Shown here: one piece after another, positions 31,912 to 40,920 of the stretch
How positions within the stretch are numbered: the first letter of the stretch is position 1
Layout of the letters: each line of letters starts with the position of its first letter
Origin: Streptomyces sp. NBC_00440
GTDB lineage: Bacteria; Actinomycetota; Actinomycetes; Streptomycetales; Streptomycetaceae
Length of the DNA: 64,000 nt
Assembly (NCBI RefSeq): GCF_036014215.1
Contig: NZ_CP107921.1
Span: 3,769,001-3,833,000, forward strand
Reading direction: 5' to 3'
The notes under the pieces: model-generated
What the model was told of the DNA's origin: nothing
What the model saw: only the letters and a program-made list of their open reading frames with translations
The model's database searches: none
Made by a program: the position numbers and the translations under genes

Positions 31912-32801
31912 CCGACACCGCCATCGAGGCCTCCGGGCTCGGCAAGACCTACGGGAGACGGCGCGGCTGGGCGCTGCGGGGCTGCTCCTTCCGGCTGCCC
32001 GTCGGGCGGGTCTGCGCACTCGTGGGCCCCAACGGCGCCGGCAAGTCGACGCTGCTCGCCCACACCGCGGGGCTGCTGCGGCCCACCGAGGGCGCCGTAC
32101 AGGTGCTCGGAACGTCGGCCGCCGCTGCCCGTGAACGGATCGCCTTCGTCGCCCAGAGCAAGCCGCTGGTCGGGCAGTTGACCGTCGCCGAGACCCTGCG
32201 CATGGGGTACGAGCTGAACCCGGCCCGCTGGGACGCGGCGGCCGCCGAGCGGATCATCGCCGGCGGCAAGCTGAACCGGAACGACACCATCCGTACCCTC
32301 TCCGGCGGCCAGCGCACCCGCGTCGCCCTCGCACTCGCCCTCGGCAAGCGGCCCGAACTGATGCTGCTGGACGAGCCGATGGCCGATCTCGACCCGCTCG
32401 CCCGGCACGAGCTGATGGGCGCTCTGATGTCCGAGGCCGCCGAGCACGGCACGACGATCGTGATGTCCTCCCACGTCCTGGCCGAACTGGAGGGCGCCTG
32501 CGACTACTTGCTGCTGGTCGACGCCGGCCGGGTACGGCTGGGCGGCGAGACCGAGGACCTGCTCGCCGTCCACACCCTGCTGACCGGTCCTGTGGCATCC
32601 CTCGACCCGCACACCGTCATCGAGTCGCGCACCACAGGACGCCAACTGACGGCGCTGGTACGGCGGGACGGGCCGGTGTCGGGTGACTGGCAGGCCATGG
32701 AACCGTCCCTGGAGGAGCTGCTCCTCGCCCATCTGCGGTCACCCGACGCACCCGCCCTGCTGACACCGAGCGCCGAACACCGTACGGAGGCAAGGACATG
32801 A
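31908..32801 (+). CDS. ABC transporter ATP-binding protein
   Basis: The 297-residue ATPase has Walker A GPNGAGKST (about 42-50), signature LSGGQ, Walker B LMLLDEPMADLDP and H-loop SSHVLAEL. It lacks a membrane domain and should pair with the permease encoded next. The ATG at 31908 overlaps the gntR stop by 4 bp (ATGA), and the permease overlaps its 3' end in the same way, so the three genes form one tightly coupled operon. Substrate unknown; the YtrA-type regulator suggests envelope stress or peptide antibiotics. Confidence 0.93.
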   Translation: MTDTAIEASGLGKTYGRRRGWALRGCSFRLPVGRVCALVGPNGAGKSTLLAHTAGLLRPTEGAVQVLGTSAAAARERIAFVAQSKPLVGQLTVAETLRMGYELNPARWDAAAAERIIAGGKLNRNDTIRTLSGGQRTRVALALALGKRPELMLLDEPMADLDPLARHELMGALMSEAAEHGTTIVMSSHVLAELEGACDYLLLVDAGRVRLGGETEDLLAVHTLLTGPVASLDPHTVIESRTTGRQLTALVRRDGPVSGDWQAMEPSLEELLLAHLRSPDAPALLTPSAEHRTEART

Positions 32802-33757
32802 GCACCCTGCACCAGAACACCGTGACCGACCCCGGCACCCCCGCCGGTACCAACGCCGGCACCGACGCCGGCACCGGATCGCAGCGGCTGCGCGGACCGT
32901 ACTGGGTCGCCGCCCGGACGCACCGATCCACCCTCCAGGGGGCCGCCGGGCTCCTCGTCCTGGCCGTGCTCCTGCTGATCGCGATCCGCGTCTGGGGCGG
33001 CGGCCTGGCGGGCGGGTACTGGACGGACACCCGGATTGTGGAGAACGCCGCATCGGTGATCGCGCTGCTCCCCTATCTGATCGCCGCCTTCGTGGCCGGA
33101 CCGGTCGTCGCCCGCGAGCTGGAGTCCGGCACCCACCAGCTGCTGTGGACGCAGTCCGTCTCCCCCGTCCGCTGGTTCGCGGCGAAGCTCGCCGTGCCGA
33201 CCGCGCTGGCCCTCGTCGGTTCGGTCGTACTCGACGGCCTCTACCGCTGGGTGTGGAGCACCAGCCGGCACGAGGACGTGGCCCTGAACTGGTATTCCGA
33301 CAGCGTCTACCACGCCATCGGCCCCATCGGCATCGCCACCGCCCTGCTCGTGGTCCCGCTCGGCGCCCTGACCGGCCTGCTGATCCGCCGCACCGTGCCC
33401 GCGATCGTGACGAGCCTGATCGCCACCGCGGCCGTATCCAGTGTGCTTGAGGCCGTACGCGGCCACCTCTGGCCGGTCGTGACCGTCCGCACCAGCCTCG
33501 CCACGGGCTACCCGGCGATGAACGGCATGGTCACCGGCGAGGGCGCCGTCACGACGAGCGGCGCCCACGTCGCCGACCCGATCTGTGTGGACGACAAGCA
33601 GTGCCAGGCGGCCCACCACCTGGCGGGCTACTTCCGCTCCTCGCACCCGGTGTCCCACTTCTGGCCGCTCCAGCTGGTCGAGACCGGCATCCTGCTGGCC
33701 CTGGCCGCCGTGCTGGCCCTGGTGGTGTTCCGCGTCGTCAAGCGGATGGCGGTCTGA
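32798..33757 (+). CDS. ABC transporter permease
   Basis: A 319-residue membrane protein with a Thr/Gly-rich N-terminus (GTPAGTNAGTDAGTGS) and six helices, first at about 48-66, of the ABC-2 type as found with YtrA-regulated ATPases. One long extracytoplasmic loop near 235-285 contains two Cys (ICVDDKQCQAAHH), which may form a disulfide. ATG at 32798 overlaps the ATPase stop codon by 4 bp. It would form the channel of the exporter. Confidence 0.9.
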   Translation: MSTLHQNTVTDPGTPAGTNAGTDAGTGSQRLRGPYWVAARTHRSTLQGAAGLLVLAVLLLIAIRVWGGGLAGGYWTDTRIVENAASVIALLPYLIAAFVAGPVVARELESGTHQLLWTQSVSPVRWFAAKLAVPTALALVGSVVLDGLYRWVWSTSRHEDVALNWYSDSVYHAIGPIGIATALLVVPLGALTGLLIRRTVPAIVTSLIATAAVSSVLEAVRGHLWPVVTVRTSLATGYPAMNGMVTGEGAVTTSGAHVADPICVDDKQCQAAHHLAGYFRSSHPVSHFWPLQLVETGILLALAAVLALVVFRVVKRMAV

Positions 33758-33773
33758 ACGCCGCGACGCCGGG

Positions 33774-34346
33774 TCAGCCCTCAGGGGCCGGGGCGTAACG
33801 CTGGAGGGTGATCCCGCTGCGGAAGGCCCTCGACTCCAGGAGCCGCAGCCGCGGGATCCCGTACCCCTCCGGGAAGAGACGGCGGCCGCGGCCCTGGACC
33901 ACGGGGTAGACGAAGAAGCGGTACTCGTCGACCAGGCCGGCCGCGATCATCGTGTGCGCCAGGGTGATGCTGCCGGTGAGCACGATGTCCTTGCCACCCT
34001 CCCGCGCCTTGAGCGCGGTCACCTCCTCGACCGGGTCGCCCTTCAGCACCGTCGTGTGCTCCCACCGCGGATCCGTGAGCGAGGCGGACACCACGTACTT
34101 CTGGACCCGGTTCAGATAGTCGGTGATGCCGGTGGTGTCGTCGGTCTGCTGCGGCCAGTAGCCGCGGAAGTCCTCGAAGGTCCGCCGGCCGACGAGCAGG
34201 GCGTCGGCCCGGCTGTCCTGCCGGTGGCTCTCCTCCATGAGGTCGCTCATGTCCACAGCGCCCTGGCCCTGCGGGTCGAACCAGTCCGTGAGCATCTCGA
34301 CCGAGCCGTCGACCGTGATGTTCTGGGTGATCGCGAGGGTGCGCAT
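33774..34346 (-). CDS. RibD C-terminal/dihydrofolate-reductase-like protein
   Basis: This 190-residue protein has the RibD_C fold: N-terminal RTLAITQNITVDGSVEM, LLVGRRTFEDFRGYW in the cofactor region and a C-terminal DIVLTGSITLAHTMIAAGLV followed by DEYRFFVYPVVQGRGRRLF. Members bind NADPH and are widespread as stand-alone reductases of unknown substrate; a true role in riboflavin synthesis is unlikely without the deaminase domain. The ATG at 34346 has AGGAGG 7 nt upstream. It is divergent from ppk. Confidence 0.9.
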   Translation of the reverse strand: MRTLAITQNITVDGSVEMLTDWFDPQGQGAVDMSDLMEESHRQDSRADALLVGRRTFEDFRGYWPQQTDDTTGITDYLNRVQKYVVSASLTDPRWEHTTVLKGDPVEEVTALKAREGGKDIVLTGSITLAHTMIAAGLVDEYRFFVYPVVQGRGRRLFPEGYGIPRLRLLESRAFRSGITLQRYAPAPEG

Positions 34347-34437
34347 ACCGGTCCTCCTGCTGCTGACGCGATGCCGATACCGATGTTGACTGCGCCGGGG
34401 GCGGAGAATCATCGGTGCAGACCGACCGGCACCCGCC

Positions 34438-34472
34438 TCCCGGACGTCATGGCGCGCTTCCCGGACGTCATG
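34438..34472. repeat. 14-bp direct repeat upstream of ppk
   Basis: TCCCGGACGTCATG occurs at 34438-34451 and again, perfectly, at 34459-34472, 21 bp apart (two helical turns). It lies about 100 bp upstream of the ppk start. It may be a regulator site (PhoP is the natural candidate) or a simple duplication. Confidence 0.6.
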
Positions 34473-34566
34473 TCCTCGTTACCCGTCATTCAGACGCGCT
34501 TGCGACCCTCTCGGAATGCAACCCGTCACCGCGCCCGCCGACCCTCCCGCGCGGAACAATGGGCAT

Positions 34567-36798
34567 ATGAGCCAGCAGCCCAGTGCAGAGGTCCCGGTCA
34601 AGCACCTCCAGCCCTCCGTCGGTTCCATAGCAGCACACCGTCCGCACACCGTCGCGGCAGCCGTTCCCGACCTGGATCCGGGCATCGACGCCGACGTCGA
34701 CGCGTACGAGGAGTCCGCCGACGGCGCCGGCGCCGAGCTGCCGTCCGGCCGGTTCCTCGACCGGGAGCAGAGCTGGCTCGCCTTCAACGAACGGGTCCTC
34801 GAACTGGCCGAGGATCCGGCGACCCCCCTCCTCGAACGGGCTAATTACCTCGCCATCTTCGCGAGCAACCTCGACGAGTTCTTCATGGTCCGGGTGGCGG
34901 GCCTCAAACGCCGTATCGCGACCGGTGTCGCCACCCGCTCCGCATCCGGCTTCCAGCCCCGCGAGGTGCTGGAGCAGATCTGGACCAGGTCGCGCGAGCT
35001 CATGGCCCGGCACGCCGCCTGCTACCAGCAGGACGTCTCGGCCGCGCTGGCCGACGAGAACATCCACCTGATCCGCTGGGATGACCTGACCGACAAGGAG
35101 AAGGCCCGGCTCTTCACCTTCTTCCGGCAGCGGATCTTCCCCGTGCTGACCCCGCTGGCCGTCGACCCCGCGCACCCCTTCCCGTACATCTCGGGTCTCT
35201 CGCTCAACCTCGCCGTGGTCGTCCGCAACCCGGTCAGCGGCCACCGCCACTTCGCCCGGGTCAAGGTGCCGCCGCTGCTCACCCGGTTCCTGGAGGCGTC
35301 GCCCCAGCGGTACGTGCCCGTCGAGGACATCATCGCGGCGCATCTGGAGGAGCTCTTCCCGGGGATGGAGGTGCTGGCGCACCACATGTTCCGGGTCACC
35401 AGGAACGAGGACCTGGAGGTCGAGGAGGACGACGCCGAGAACCTCCTCAAGGCCCTGGAGAAGGAGCTGATGCGGCGCCGCTTCGGGCCGCCCGTCCGGC
35501 TGGAGGTGGAGGAGTCCATCGACCCGTACATCCTCGACCTGCTGGTCCGCGAGCTGAAGGTCTCCGACGCCGAGGTGTACCCGCTGCCCGGCCCGCTCGA
35601 CCTCACCGGGCTCTTCGGCCTCGCGACGCTGGACCGGCCCGAGCTGAAGTTCCCGCCGTTCATCGCGGGCACCCACCGCGACCTCGCCGAGGTCGAGTCC
35701 GCTTCGGCGCCCGACATCTTCGCCGCCCTGCGGGAACGGGACGTGCTGCTGCACCACCCGTACGACTCGTTCTCCACCTCCGTCCAGGCCTTCCTGGAAC
35801 AGGCCGCCGGCGACCCGGACGTGCTCGCCATCAAGCAGACCCTGTACCGGACGTCCGGCGACTCACCGATCGTGGACGCCCTGATCGACGCGGCCGAGTC
35901 CGGCAAACAGGTGCTCGTCCTGGTCGAGATCAAGGCCCGCTTCGACGAGCAGGCCAACATCAAGTGGGCCAGGAAGCTGGAGGAGTCGGGCTGCCACGTC
36001 GTCTACGGCCTGGTGGGGCTGAAGACACACTGCAAGCTCTCGCTCGTCGTACGGCAGGAAGGCGACACGCTGCGCCGCTACTCCCACGTCGGCACCGGCA
36101 ACTACCACCCGAAGACGGCCAGGCTGTACGAGGACCTGGGGCTGCTCACCGCCGACCCGCAGGTCGGCGCCGACCTCTCCGACCTGTTCAACCGGCTCTC
36201 CGGCTACTCGCGGCGCGAGACCTACCGGCGGCTGCTCGTCGCCCCCAAGTCCCTGCGCGACGGCCTGGTCGTCCGGATCGACAAGGAGATCACGCACCAC
36301 CGCGCGGGCCGCCCCGCCTACGTCCGCATCAAGGTCAACTCCATGGTCGACGAAGCGGTCATCGACGCCTGCTACCGGGCCGCGCAGGCCGGCGTTCCCG
36401 TCGACGTGTGGGTGCGTGGCATCTGCGCGATACGCCCCGGTGTCACCGGCCTCTCCGAGAACGTCCGGGTCCGGTCGATACTGGGCCGCTTCCTCGAACA
36501 CTCCCGGGTGTTCGCCTTCGGTAACGGCGGCGAACCCGAAGTGTGGCTGGGCAGCGCCGACATGATGCACCGCAACCTCGACCGCAGGATCGAAGCGCTG
36601 GTCCGCGTCGCCGACCCGGCCCACCGCGCCGCGCTCAGCCGGCTCCTGGAGACCGGGATGTCCGACACCACGTCCTCCTGGCACCTGGGGGCCGACGGCA
36701 ACTGGACGCGTCACGCGACCGACGCCGAGGGACGGCCGCTGCGCCATGTGCAGGAAATGCTGATAGACGCCAGGAGGCGCCGCCGTGCGACCCCTTGA
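34567..36798 (+). CDS. ppk: Polyphosphate kinase
   Basis: PPK1 reversibly makes polyphosphate from ATP. The sequence holds all PPK1 regions: [20 protein letters not shown] (about 60-80), [20 protein letters not shown], the catalytic loop [20 protein letters not shown] with the phospho-accepting His, and [20 protein letters not shown]. The 743-residue length from the ATG at 34567 is normal. An alternative ATG at 34516 adds 17 residues. In streptomycetes ppk is induced by PhoP under phosphate limitation (recalled). Its 3' end is part of a 67-bp duplication that leads into the CHAD gene. Confidence 0.96.
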   Translation: MSQQPSAEVPVKHLQPSVGSIAAHRPHTVAAAVPDLDPGIDADVDAYEESADGAGAELPSGRFLDREQSWLAFNERVLELAEDPATPLLERANYLAIFASNLDEFFMVRVAGLKRRIATGVATRSASGFQPREVLEQIWTRSRELMARHAACYQQDVSAALADENIHLIRWDDLTDKEKARLFTFFRQRIFPVLTPLAVDPAHPFPYISGLSLNLAVVVRNPVSGHRHFARVKVPPLLTRFLEASPQRYVPVEDIIAAHLEELFPGMEVLAHHMFRVTRNEDLEVEEDDAENLLKALEKELMRRRFGPPVRLEVEESIDPYILDLLVRELKVSDAEVYPLPGPLDLTGLFGLATLDRPELKFPPFIAGTHRDLAEVESASAPDIFAALRERDVLLHHPYDSFSTSVQAFLEQAAGDPDVLAIKQTLYRTSGDSPIVDALIDAAESGKQVLVLVEIKARFDEQANIKWARKLEESGCHVVYGLVGLKTHCKLSLVVRQEGDTLRRYSHVGTGNYHPKTARLYEDLGLLTADPQVGADLSDLFNRLSGYSRRETYRRLLVAPKSLRDGLVVRIDKEITHHRAGRPAYVRIKVNSMVDEAVIDACYRAAQAGVPVDVWVRGICAIRPGVTGLSENVRVRSILGRFLEHSRVFAFGNGGEPEVWLGSADMMHRNLDRRIEALVRVADPAHRAALSRLLETGMSDTTSSWHLGADGNWTRHATDAEGRPLRHVQEMLIDARRRRRATP

Positions 36799-36859
36799 TG
36801 CCCCCCTTGACGCCCCACGGAGGCGTCTTGATGCCCCACGGAGGCGCCGCCGTGCGACC
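36773..36859. repeat. 20-bp direct repeat spanning the ppk 3' end
   Basis: GGAGGCGCCGCCGTGCGACC at 36773-36792 (codons of the ppk C-terminus) recurs perfectly at 36840-36859, and the 67-bp interval repeats CCTTGA(T/C)GCCCCACGGAGGCG motifs. A small tandem duplication at the ppk stop codon is the likely origin. A GGAGG from the third copy serves as ribosome binding site of the CHAD gene. Confidence 0.75.
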
Positions 36860-36888
36860 ACCCCTTGACGCTCCCCGGAGGCGCAGTC

Positions 36889-37854
36889 GTGCCACGCCCT
36901 GACCCGACGGCGACCGCGGGCCAGCTCCTCGCCCGCTATCTGCACGACCAGGCCGCGGAGTTCCTGCGCAGCCTGCGCACGTACTCGGAAGGAGACGAGG
37001 AGGCCGCCCGCGCGCTGCGCCGGTCCGCCCGCCGTATCAGCGGCACCCTGCACACCTTCCGCGGCCACCTCGACGCGGCCTGGGCCGACCAGCTGCGGTC
37101 CGAACTGGCCTGGCTCTCCGGCACGCTGGCCCGTGAGCACGCGTACGCCGAGCGGCTGGCCCGGCTGCTCGAAGCACTCGGCAGGCTCTCGGCCGGTACG
37201 GCTTCGCTGCCGGGGCCGCGCGACGGGACGGCCCCGCACCCCGCGCTCGCCATGGGCGCCGCGCGCGCCGGCGCGCTCCTGGAGCGGCAGCTGACCCTGG
37301 CCAGGACCCGCGCCCACTCGGCGGCGCTCCAGGCGCTGGGCTCCTCCCGCTTCCACGCGGCCGCGGACGCCGTCGCGCTGCTGGCGTCGGACGTGCCGTT
37401 CGCGCCCGCCGCGACCACGTACGCCACCGAGACCCTGCCGCCCGCGGCCGAGACGGCGGGCCGCAGACTCTCGGACGCGGTGACGGCGCTGCCGCTGCAC
37501 CGGGCCGCGCACCCGTACAACGCGGAGGGGCTGAGCGACGCCCAGGACGCCCCCTGGCACCAGGTCAGACTGCTGCTGCGGCTGCACCGCTACGCGCAGG
37601 AGGCCCTGCACGCCGGCCAGGACGACCGGCCGGGCCCCGACCTGCGGCTCTACGGCGCGGGCCAGGCCCTCGACCAGCACCGCGAAGCGGCCGAGGCCGC
37701 GGGGGCAGCCGCTTCGGCGGCCCGTACGCCCCGGATCGCCCCGGCGACGGCGTACGCACTGGGGGTGCTCCACGCCGACCAGCGCCACGAGGTCGAAGCC
37801 GCCCGCTACACCTTCCAGCAGACCTGGCAGCGCACGGCGGTGAGCACCCCATGA
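36889..37854 (+). CDS. CHAD domain protein (polyphosphate-binding)
   Basis: CHAD domains are helical and bind inorganic polyphosphate through conserved Lys/Arg/His; these proteins localise to polyphosphate granules. The 321-residue protein has the helical, Arg/His-rich pattern: QLLARYLHDQAAEFLRSLRT, ALRRSARRISGTLHTFRGHL near the start, and HQVRLLLRLHRYAQEAL later. No CYTH domain is attached. The GTG at 36889 has CGGAGG 8 nt upstream; a TTG at 36865 is the alternative. Its position between ppk and a Nudix gene supports a polyphosphate role. Confidence 0.88.
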   Translation: MPRPDPTATAGQLLARYLHDQAAEFLRSLRTYSEGDEEAARALRRSARRISGTLHTFRGHLDAAWADQLRSELAWLSGTLAREHAYAERLARLLEALGRLSAGTASLPGPRDGTAPHPALAMGAARAGALLERQLTLARTRAHSAALQALGSSRFHAAADAVALLASDVPFAPAATTYATETLPPAAETAGRRLSDAVTALPLHRAAHPYNAEGLSDAQDAPWHQVRLLLRLHRYAQEALHAGQDDRPGPDLRLYGAGQALDQHREAAEAAGAAASAARTPRIAPATAYALGVLHADQRHEVEAARYTFQQTWQRTAVSTP

Positions 37855-38264
37855 CGAGTGACGCGGAGGTTCCCGTACGGGCGGCGGGGTGCGTGCTGTG
37901 GCGCCGCGCCCCGGCCGGCGGGCTGGAGATCTGCCTGGTCCACCGGCCGAAGTACGACGACTGGTCGCACCCGAAGGGCAAGCTGAAACCGGGCGAGGAC
38001 ACCCTGGCCGCCGCACTGCGCGAGGTCCACGAGGAGACCGGCCACGACTGCGCCCCCGGCGCCCGCCTCCCCACCGTGCGGTACCGGGCGAACGGCCGCC
38101 CCAAGGAGGTCAGCTACTGGGCCGCCGAGGCGACGGCCGGAGAGTTCACCCCGAACAGCGAGGTGGACCGGGTGCGCTGGCTCTCCCCGGCCGCTGCCCG
38201 CGCCCGCCTCACCCAGCAGCGCGACCGGGAACTGCTCGACGCACTGCACGCCGCGCTGCGCTGA
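37851..38264 (+). CDS. Nudix hydrolase (MutT-like)
   Basis: A 137-residue Nudix hydrolase with a complete Nudix box GX5EX7REVXEEXGX (GKLKPGEDTLAAALREVHEE, about 43-62, then TGHD). The N-terminal VRAAGCVLWRR and the KYDDWSHPKGK region match MutT1-type actinobacterial enzymes; those carry a phosphatase domain in addition, which is absent here. It may cleave diadenosine polyphosphates, damaged nucleotides or polyphosphate. The ATG at 37851 overlaps the CHAD stop by 4 bp. Confidence 0.92.
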   Translation: MTSDAEVPVRAAGCVLWRRAPAGGLEICLVHRPKYDDWSHPKGKLKPGEDTLAAALREVHEETGHDCAPGARLPTVRYRANGRPKEVSYWAAEATAGEFTPNSEVDRVRWLSPAAARARLTQQRDRELLDALHAALR

Positions 38265-38437
38265 CGCCACCGGACCGCACCGGACCGCCCCGCACCGGCC
38301 CAGGAGGCACGGAAACGCCCGGAAACGCCCGGAAACAACGGGCCACCGCGAGGCCACAGAGGCGCCGCAGAAGGGCTGGAAACAGCGGTGCCGCACAGAG
38401 GCATGGGGCGTACGGGGCCTGTGGCGGCGGACGGTGC

Positions 38438-38459
38438 GTCACCCTGCGGTCACCGCACA
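38438..38459 (+). promoter_or_regulatory. PHO-box-like direct repeat (upstream pair)
   Basis: GTCACCCTGCG (38438-38448) is followed without a gap by GTCACCGCACA (38449-38459), an 11-bp periodic repeat beginning GTCACC as in PhoP sites. It is weaker than the pair at 38487-38508. Confidence 0.45.
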
Positions 38460-38486
38460 GGACCCCGCACCCGGTCGTCCGCCGAG

Positions 38487-38508
38487 GTTCACTCTCCGTT
38501 CACTCACC
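38487..38508 (+). promoter_or_regulatory. PHO box of pstS (PhoP-binding direct repeats)
   Basis: GTTCACTCTCC (38487-38497) and GTTCACTCACC (38498-38508) are contiguous 11-bp direct repeats matching the Streptomyces PhoP consensus GTTCACC. They lie about 30 bp upstream of the putative -10 and 135 bp upstream of pstS, as expected for activation under phosphate starvation. Confidence 0.85.
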
Positions 38509-38642
38509 CCCGTCGGCCACTTCACCTGATCTGCCTAATTTCGGCCTTACACGGTGCACGGCACCCCGCCGCACCGGTCACCTCTTCGCACGCCGCCGTA
38601 CAACGAATCGAAACCCGGCGGCTCCTGGAAGGAACACCCGAA

Positions 38643-39782
38643 GTGAAGCTTCAGCAGCGCAAGACCCGGCTTCGCGCCGCCGCGCTCGGCGCCCTCGCCG
38701 TATCCGGCGCCCTGGTCCTCACGGCGTGCGGTTCGGACAACAACAGCGGCTCGACCGGAGGCACCGGCACCAAGACGAACGCCGCATCCGACGTCAAGTG
38801 CGACGGTGCGAAGGGCCAGCTGCGCGCCTCCGGTTCGAGCGCGCAGAAGAACGCGATGGACCTGTGGGCCAAGGGCTACATGGCCGCCTGCCCCGGTGTC
38901 GACATCAACTACAAGTCGTCCTCGTCCGGTGAGGGCATCGTCGCCTTCAACCAGGGCACGGTCGGCTACGCCGGTTCGGACTCGCCGCTGAAGCCCGCCG
39001 AGGTCGCGGACTCCAAGAAGGTCTGCACCGGCGGCGGCCAGGGCATCGACCTCCCGATGGTCGGCGGCCCCATCGCGGTCGGCTACCACCTGGAGGGCGT
39101 GGACAACCTGGTCCTCGACGCCCCCACGCTGGCGAAGATCTTCTCGGCGAAGATCAAGACCTGGGACGACCCGGCGATCAAGAAGCTCAACCCCGGCGCG
39201 AAGCTGCCGTCCAAGGCGATCCAGCCCTTCCACCGCGCCGAAGACTCCGGCACCACGGAGAACCTGAGCAAGTACCTGACCGCGGCGGCGCCCGGCGACT
39301 GGAAGTACCCGGTCGGCAAGTCGTGGCCCGCGCCCGGCGGCCAGGCCGCGGCCGGTTCGGCCGGTGTCTCCCAGCAGGTGAAGCAGGTCGACGGCTCGAT
39401 CGGCTACTTCGAGCTCTCGTACGCCACCTCGCAGAAGATCTCCACGGTCAAGATCGACACGGGCGCCAGCGCCCCCGTCGAAGCGACCTCCGACAACGCC
39501 TCCAAGGCCATCGCCGCGGCCAAGGTCGTCGGCACCGGCTCCGACCTGTCGCTCAAGCTCGACTACACCACCAAGGCCGACGGCGCGTACCCGATCGTCC
39601 TGGTGACGTACGAGATCGTCTGTGACAAGGGCAACAAGTCCGACACCCTCGGCACCGTCAAGTCCTTCCTGAACTACACGGCGAGCGACGAGGGCCAGAA
39701 GCAGCTCTCGACCGCCGGTTACGCGCCGATCCCGACCGAGATCAACGCCAAGGTGCGCAAGACGCTCGCCACGATCTCGTAG
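38643..39782 (+). CDS. pstS: PstS, phosphate-binding lipoprotein of the Pst system
   Basis: High-affinity phosphate-binding protein, 379 residues, with a lipobox VLTAC (Cys29 lipidated) after a basic signal (MKLQQRKTRLRAAALGALAV). Phosphate-contact motifs include RASGSSAQKNA near 57-67, GYAGSDSP and HRAEDSGTTENL. The GTG at 38643 has AAGGA about 9 nt upstream; the long upstream frame to 38388 is not coding. PHO boxes upstream predict induction by PhoP under phosphate starvation. First gene of pstSCAB. Confidence 0.96.
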   Translation: MKLQQRKTRLRAAALGALAVSGALVLTACGSDNNSGSTGGTGTKTNAASDVKCDGAKGQLRASGSSAQKNAMDLWAKGYMAACPGVDINYKSSSSGEGIVAFNQGTVGYAGSDSPLKPAEVADSKKVCTGGGQGIDLPMVGGPIAVGYHLEGVDNLVLDAPTLAKIFSAKIKTWDDPAIKKLNPGAKLPSKAIQPFHRAEDSGTTENLSKYLTAAAPGDWKYPVGKSWPAPGGQAAAGSAGVSQQVKQVDGSIGYFELSYATSQKISTVKIDTGASAPVEATSDNASKAIAAAKVVGTGSDLSLKLDYTTKADGAYPIVLVTYEIVCDKGNKSDTLGTVKSFLNYTASDEGQKQLSTAGYAPIPTEINAKVRKTLATIS

Positions 39783-39924
39783 TCCGGTTCCCCACGTTCC
39801 ACACGTTCCACAGCAGTGACGGCGTCCGGCCCGGAGCGCTCCTCCGGGCCGGTCACCGCCCCCCCATCCGGTGCACCGCCGCCAGGGGAGCCACAGCTCC
39901 CCCACACAGACCGGAAAGACCACC

Positions 39925-40920
39925 ATGGCTACCACCGCACAGATAGACACCCCTCCACCGGAAACCCCCCTCCACACCCCGTCGGGCCCGTCCACCGGCC
40001 GGCTGGGCGACCGGGTCTTCCTCGGCCTCTCCAGAGGCTCGGGCGTCCTGCTCCTCGTGGTGATGGCAGCGATCGCGGGGTTCCTCACCTACCGCGCCTC
40101 CATCGCCATCTCGAAGGACCAGGGCAACTTCTTCACGACGTTCGACTGGCTGCCCTCGCAGACACCGCCGGTCTTCGGCATCGCGGTCCTGCTCGTCGGC
40201 ACCGTCATCAGCTCGGTCATCGCGATGGTCATCGCGGTCCCCGTCGCCGTCGGCATCGCGCTCTTCATCTCGCACTACGCGCCGCGCAGGCTGGCCACCA
40301 CACTCGCGTACGTGGTGGACCTGCTGGCCGCGGTGCCCAGCATCATCTACGGCATCTGGGGCGCCCTGATCCTGGTGCCCTACCTCGGCGGCCTCAACGT
40401 CTGGCTCGACCAGTACTTCGGCTGGACGTACATCTTCGACCAGACGCAGCCCGGCGTCTCGCGGAACATGCTGACCGTCGGCATCCTGCTGGCGATCATG
40501 ATCCTGCCGATCGTGACCAGCGTCAGCCGGGAGGTCTTCCTCCAGGTCCCGCGGATGAACGAGGAAGCCGCGCTCGCCCTCGGCGCCACCCGCTGGGAGG
40601 TCATCCGGCTCTCCGTACTGCCCTTCGGACGCTCGGGTGTCATCTCGGCCTCCATGCTGGGCCTGGGCCGGGCGCTCGGCGAGACGATGGCCGTCGCCAC
40701 GGTCCTCTCGCCCAGCTATGTGATGTCGCTGCACCTGCTCGACCCGGGCGGCGGCACCTTCGCCCAGAACATCGCGGCGAAGTTCGACGAGGCCAACCCG
40801 CTGGGGCGTGACGCCCTGATCGCGTCCGGCCTGGTCCTCTTCGTCCTCACCCTGCTCGTGAACGGCGCGGCCCGGCTGATCATCGCCCGCCGCAAGGAGT
40901 ACTCGGGGGCCAACGCATGA
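39925..40920 (+). CDS. pstC: PstC, phosphate ABC transporter permease
   Basis: A 331-residue permease with six predicted helices and the BPD_transp_1 EAA loop EEAALALGATRWEVIRLSVL (about 213-232). The long first extracytoplasmic loop is typical of PstC. The start at 39925 (MATTAQIDT) is chosen over an upstream ATG at 39871 that extends into the intergenic sequence. The stop overlaps the pstA start (ATGA). It works with PstA, PstB and PstS. Confidence 0.95.
   Translation: MATTAQIDTPPPETPLHTPSGPSTGRLGDRVFLGLSRGSGVLLLVVMAAIAGFLTYRASIAISKDQGNFFTTFDWLPSQTPPVFGIAVLLVGTVISSVIAMVIAVPVAVGIALFISHYAPRRLATTLAYVVDLLAAVPSIIYGIWGALILVPYLGGLNVWLDQYFGWTYIFDQTQPGVSRNMLTVGILLAIMILPIVTSVSREVFLQVPRMNEEAALALGATRWEVIRLSVLPFGRSGVISASMLGLGRALGETMAVATVLSPSYVMSLHLLDPGGGTFAQNIAAKFDEANPLGRDALIASGLVLFVLTLLVNGAARLIIARRKEYSGANA

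Larger units (their letters stand above)
38265..38642. other. 378-bp pstS leader region with PHO-box repeats
   Basis: The gap between the Nudix gene and pstS holds three 10-bp GGAAACGCCC repeats (38311-38338), two sets of 11-bp PHO-box-like repeats listed separately, and a possible -10 TAATTT at 38536-38541. No gene is seen. Confidence 0.7.
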
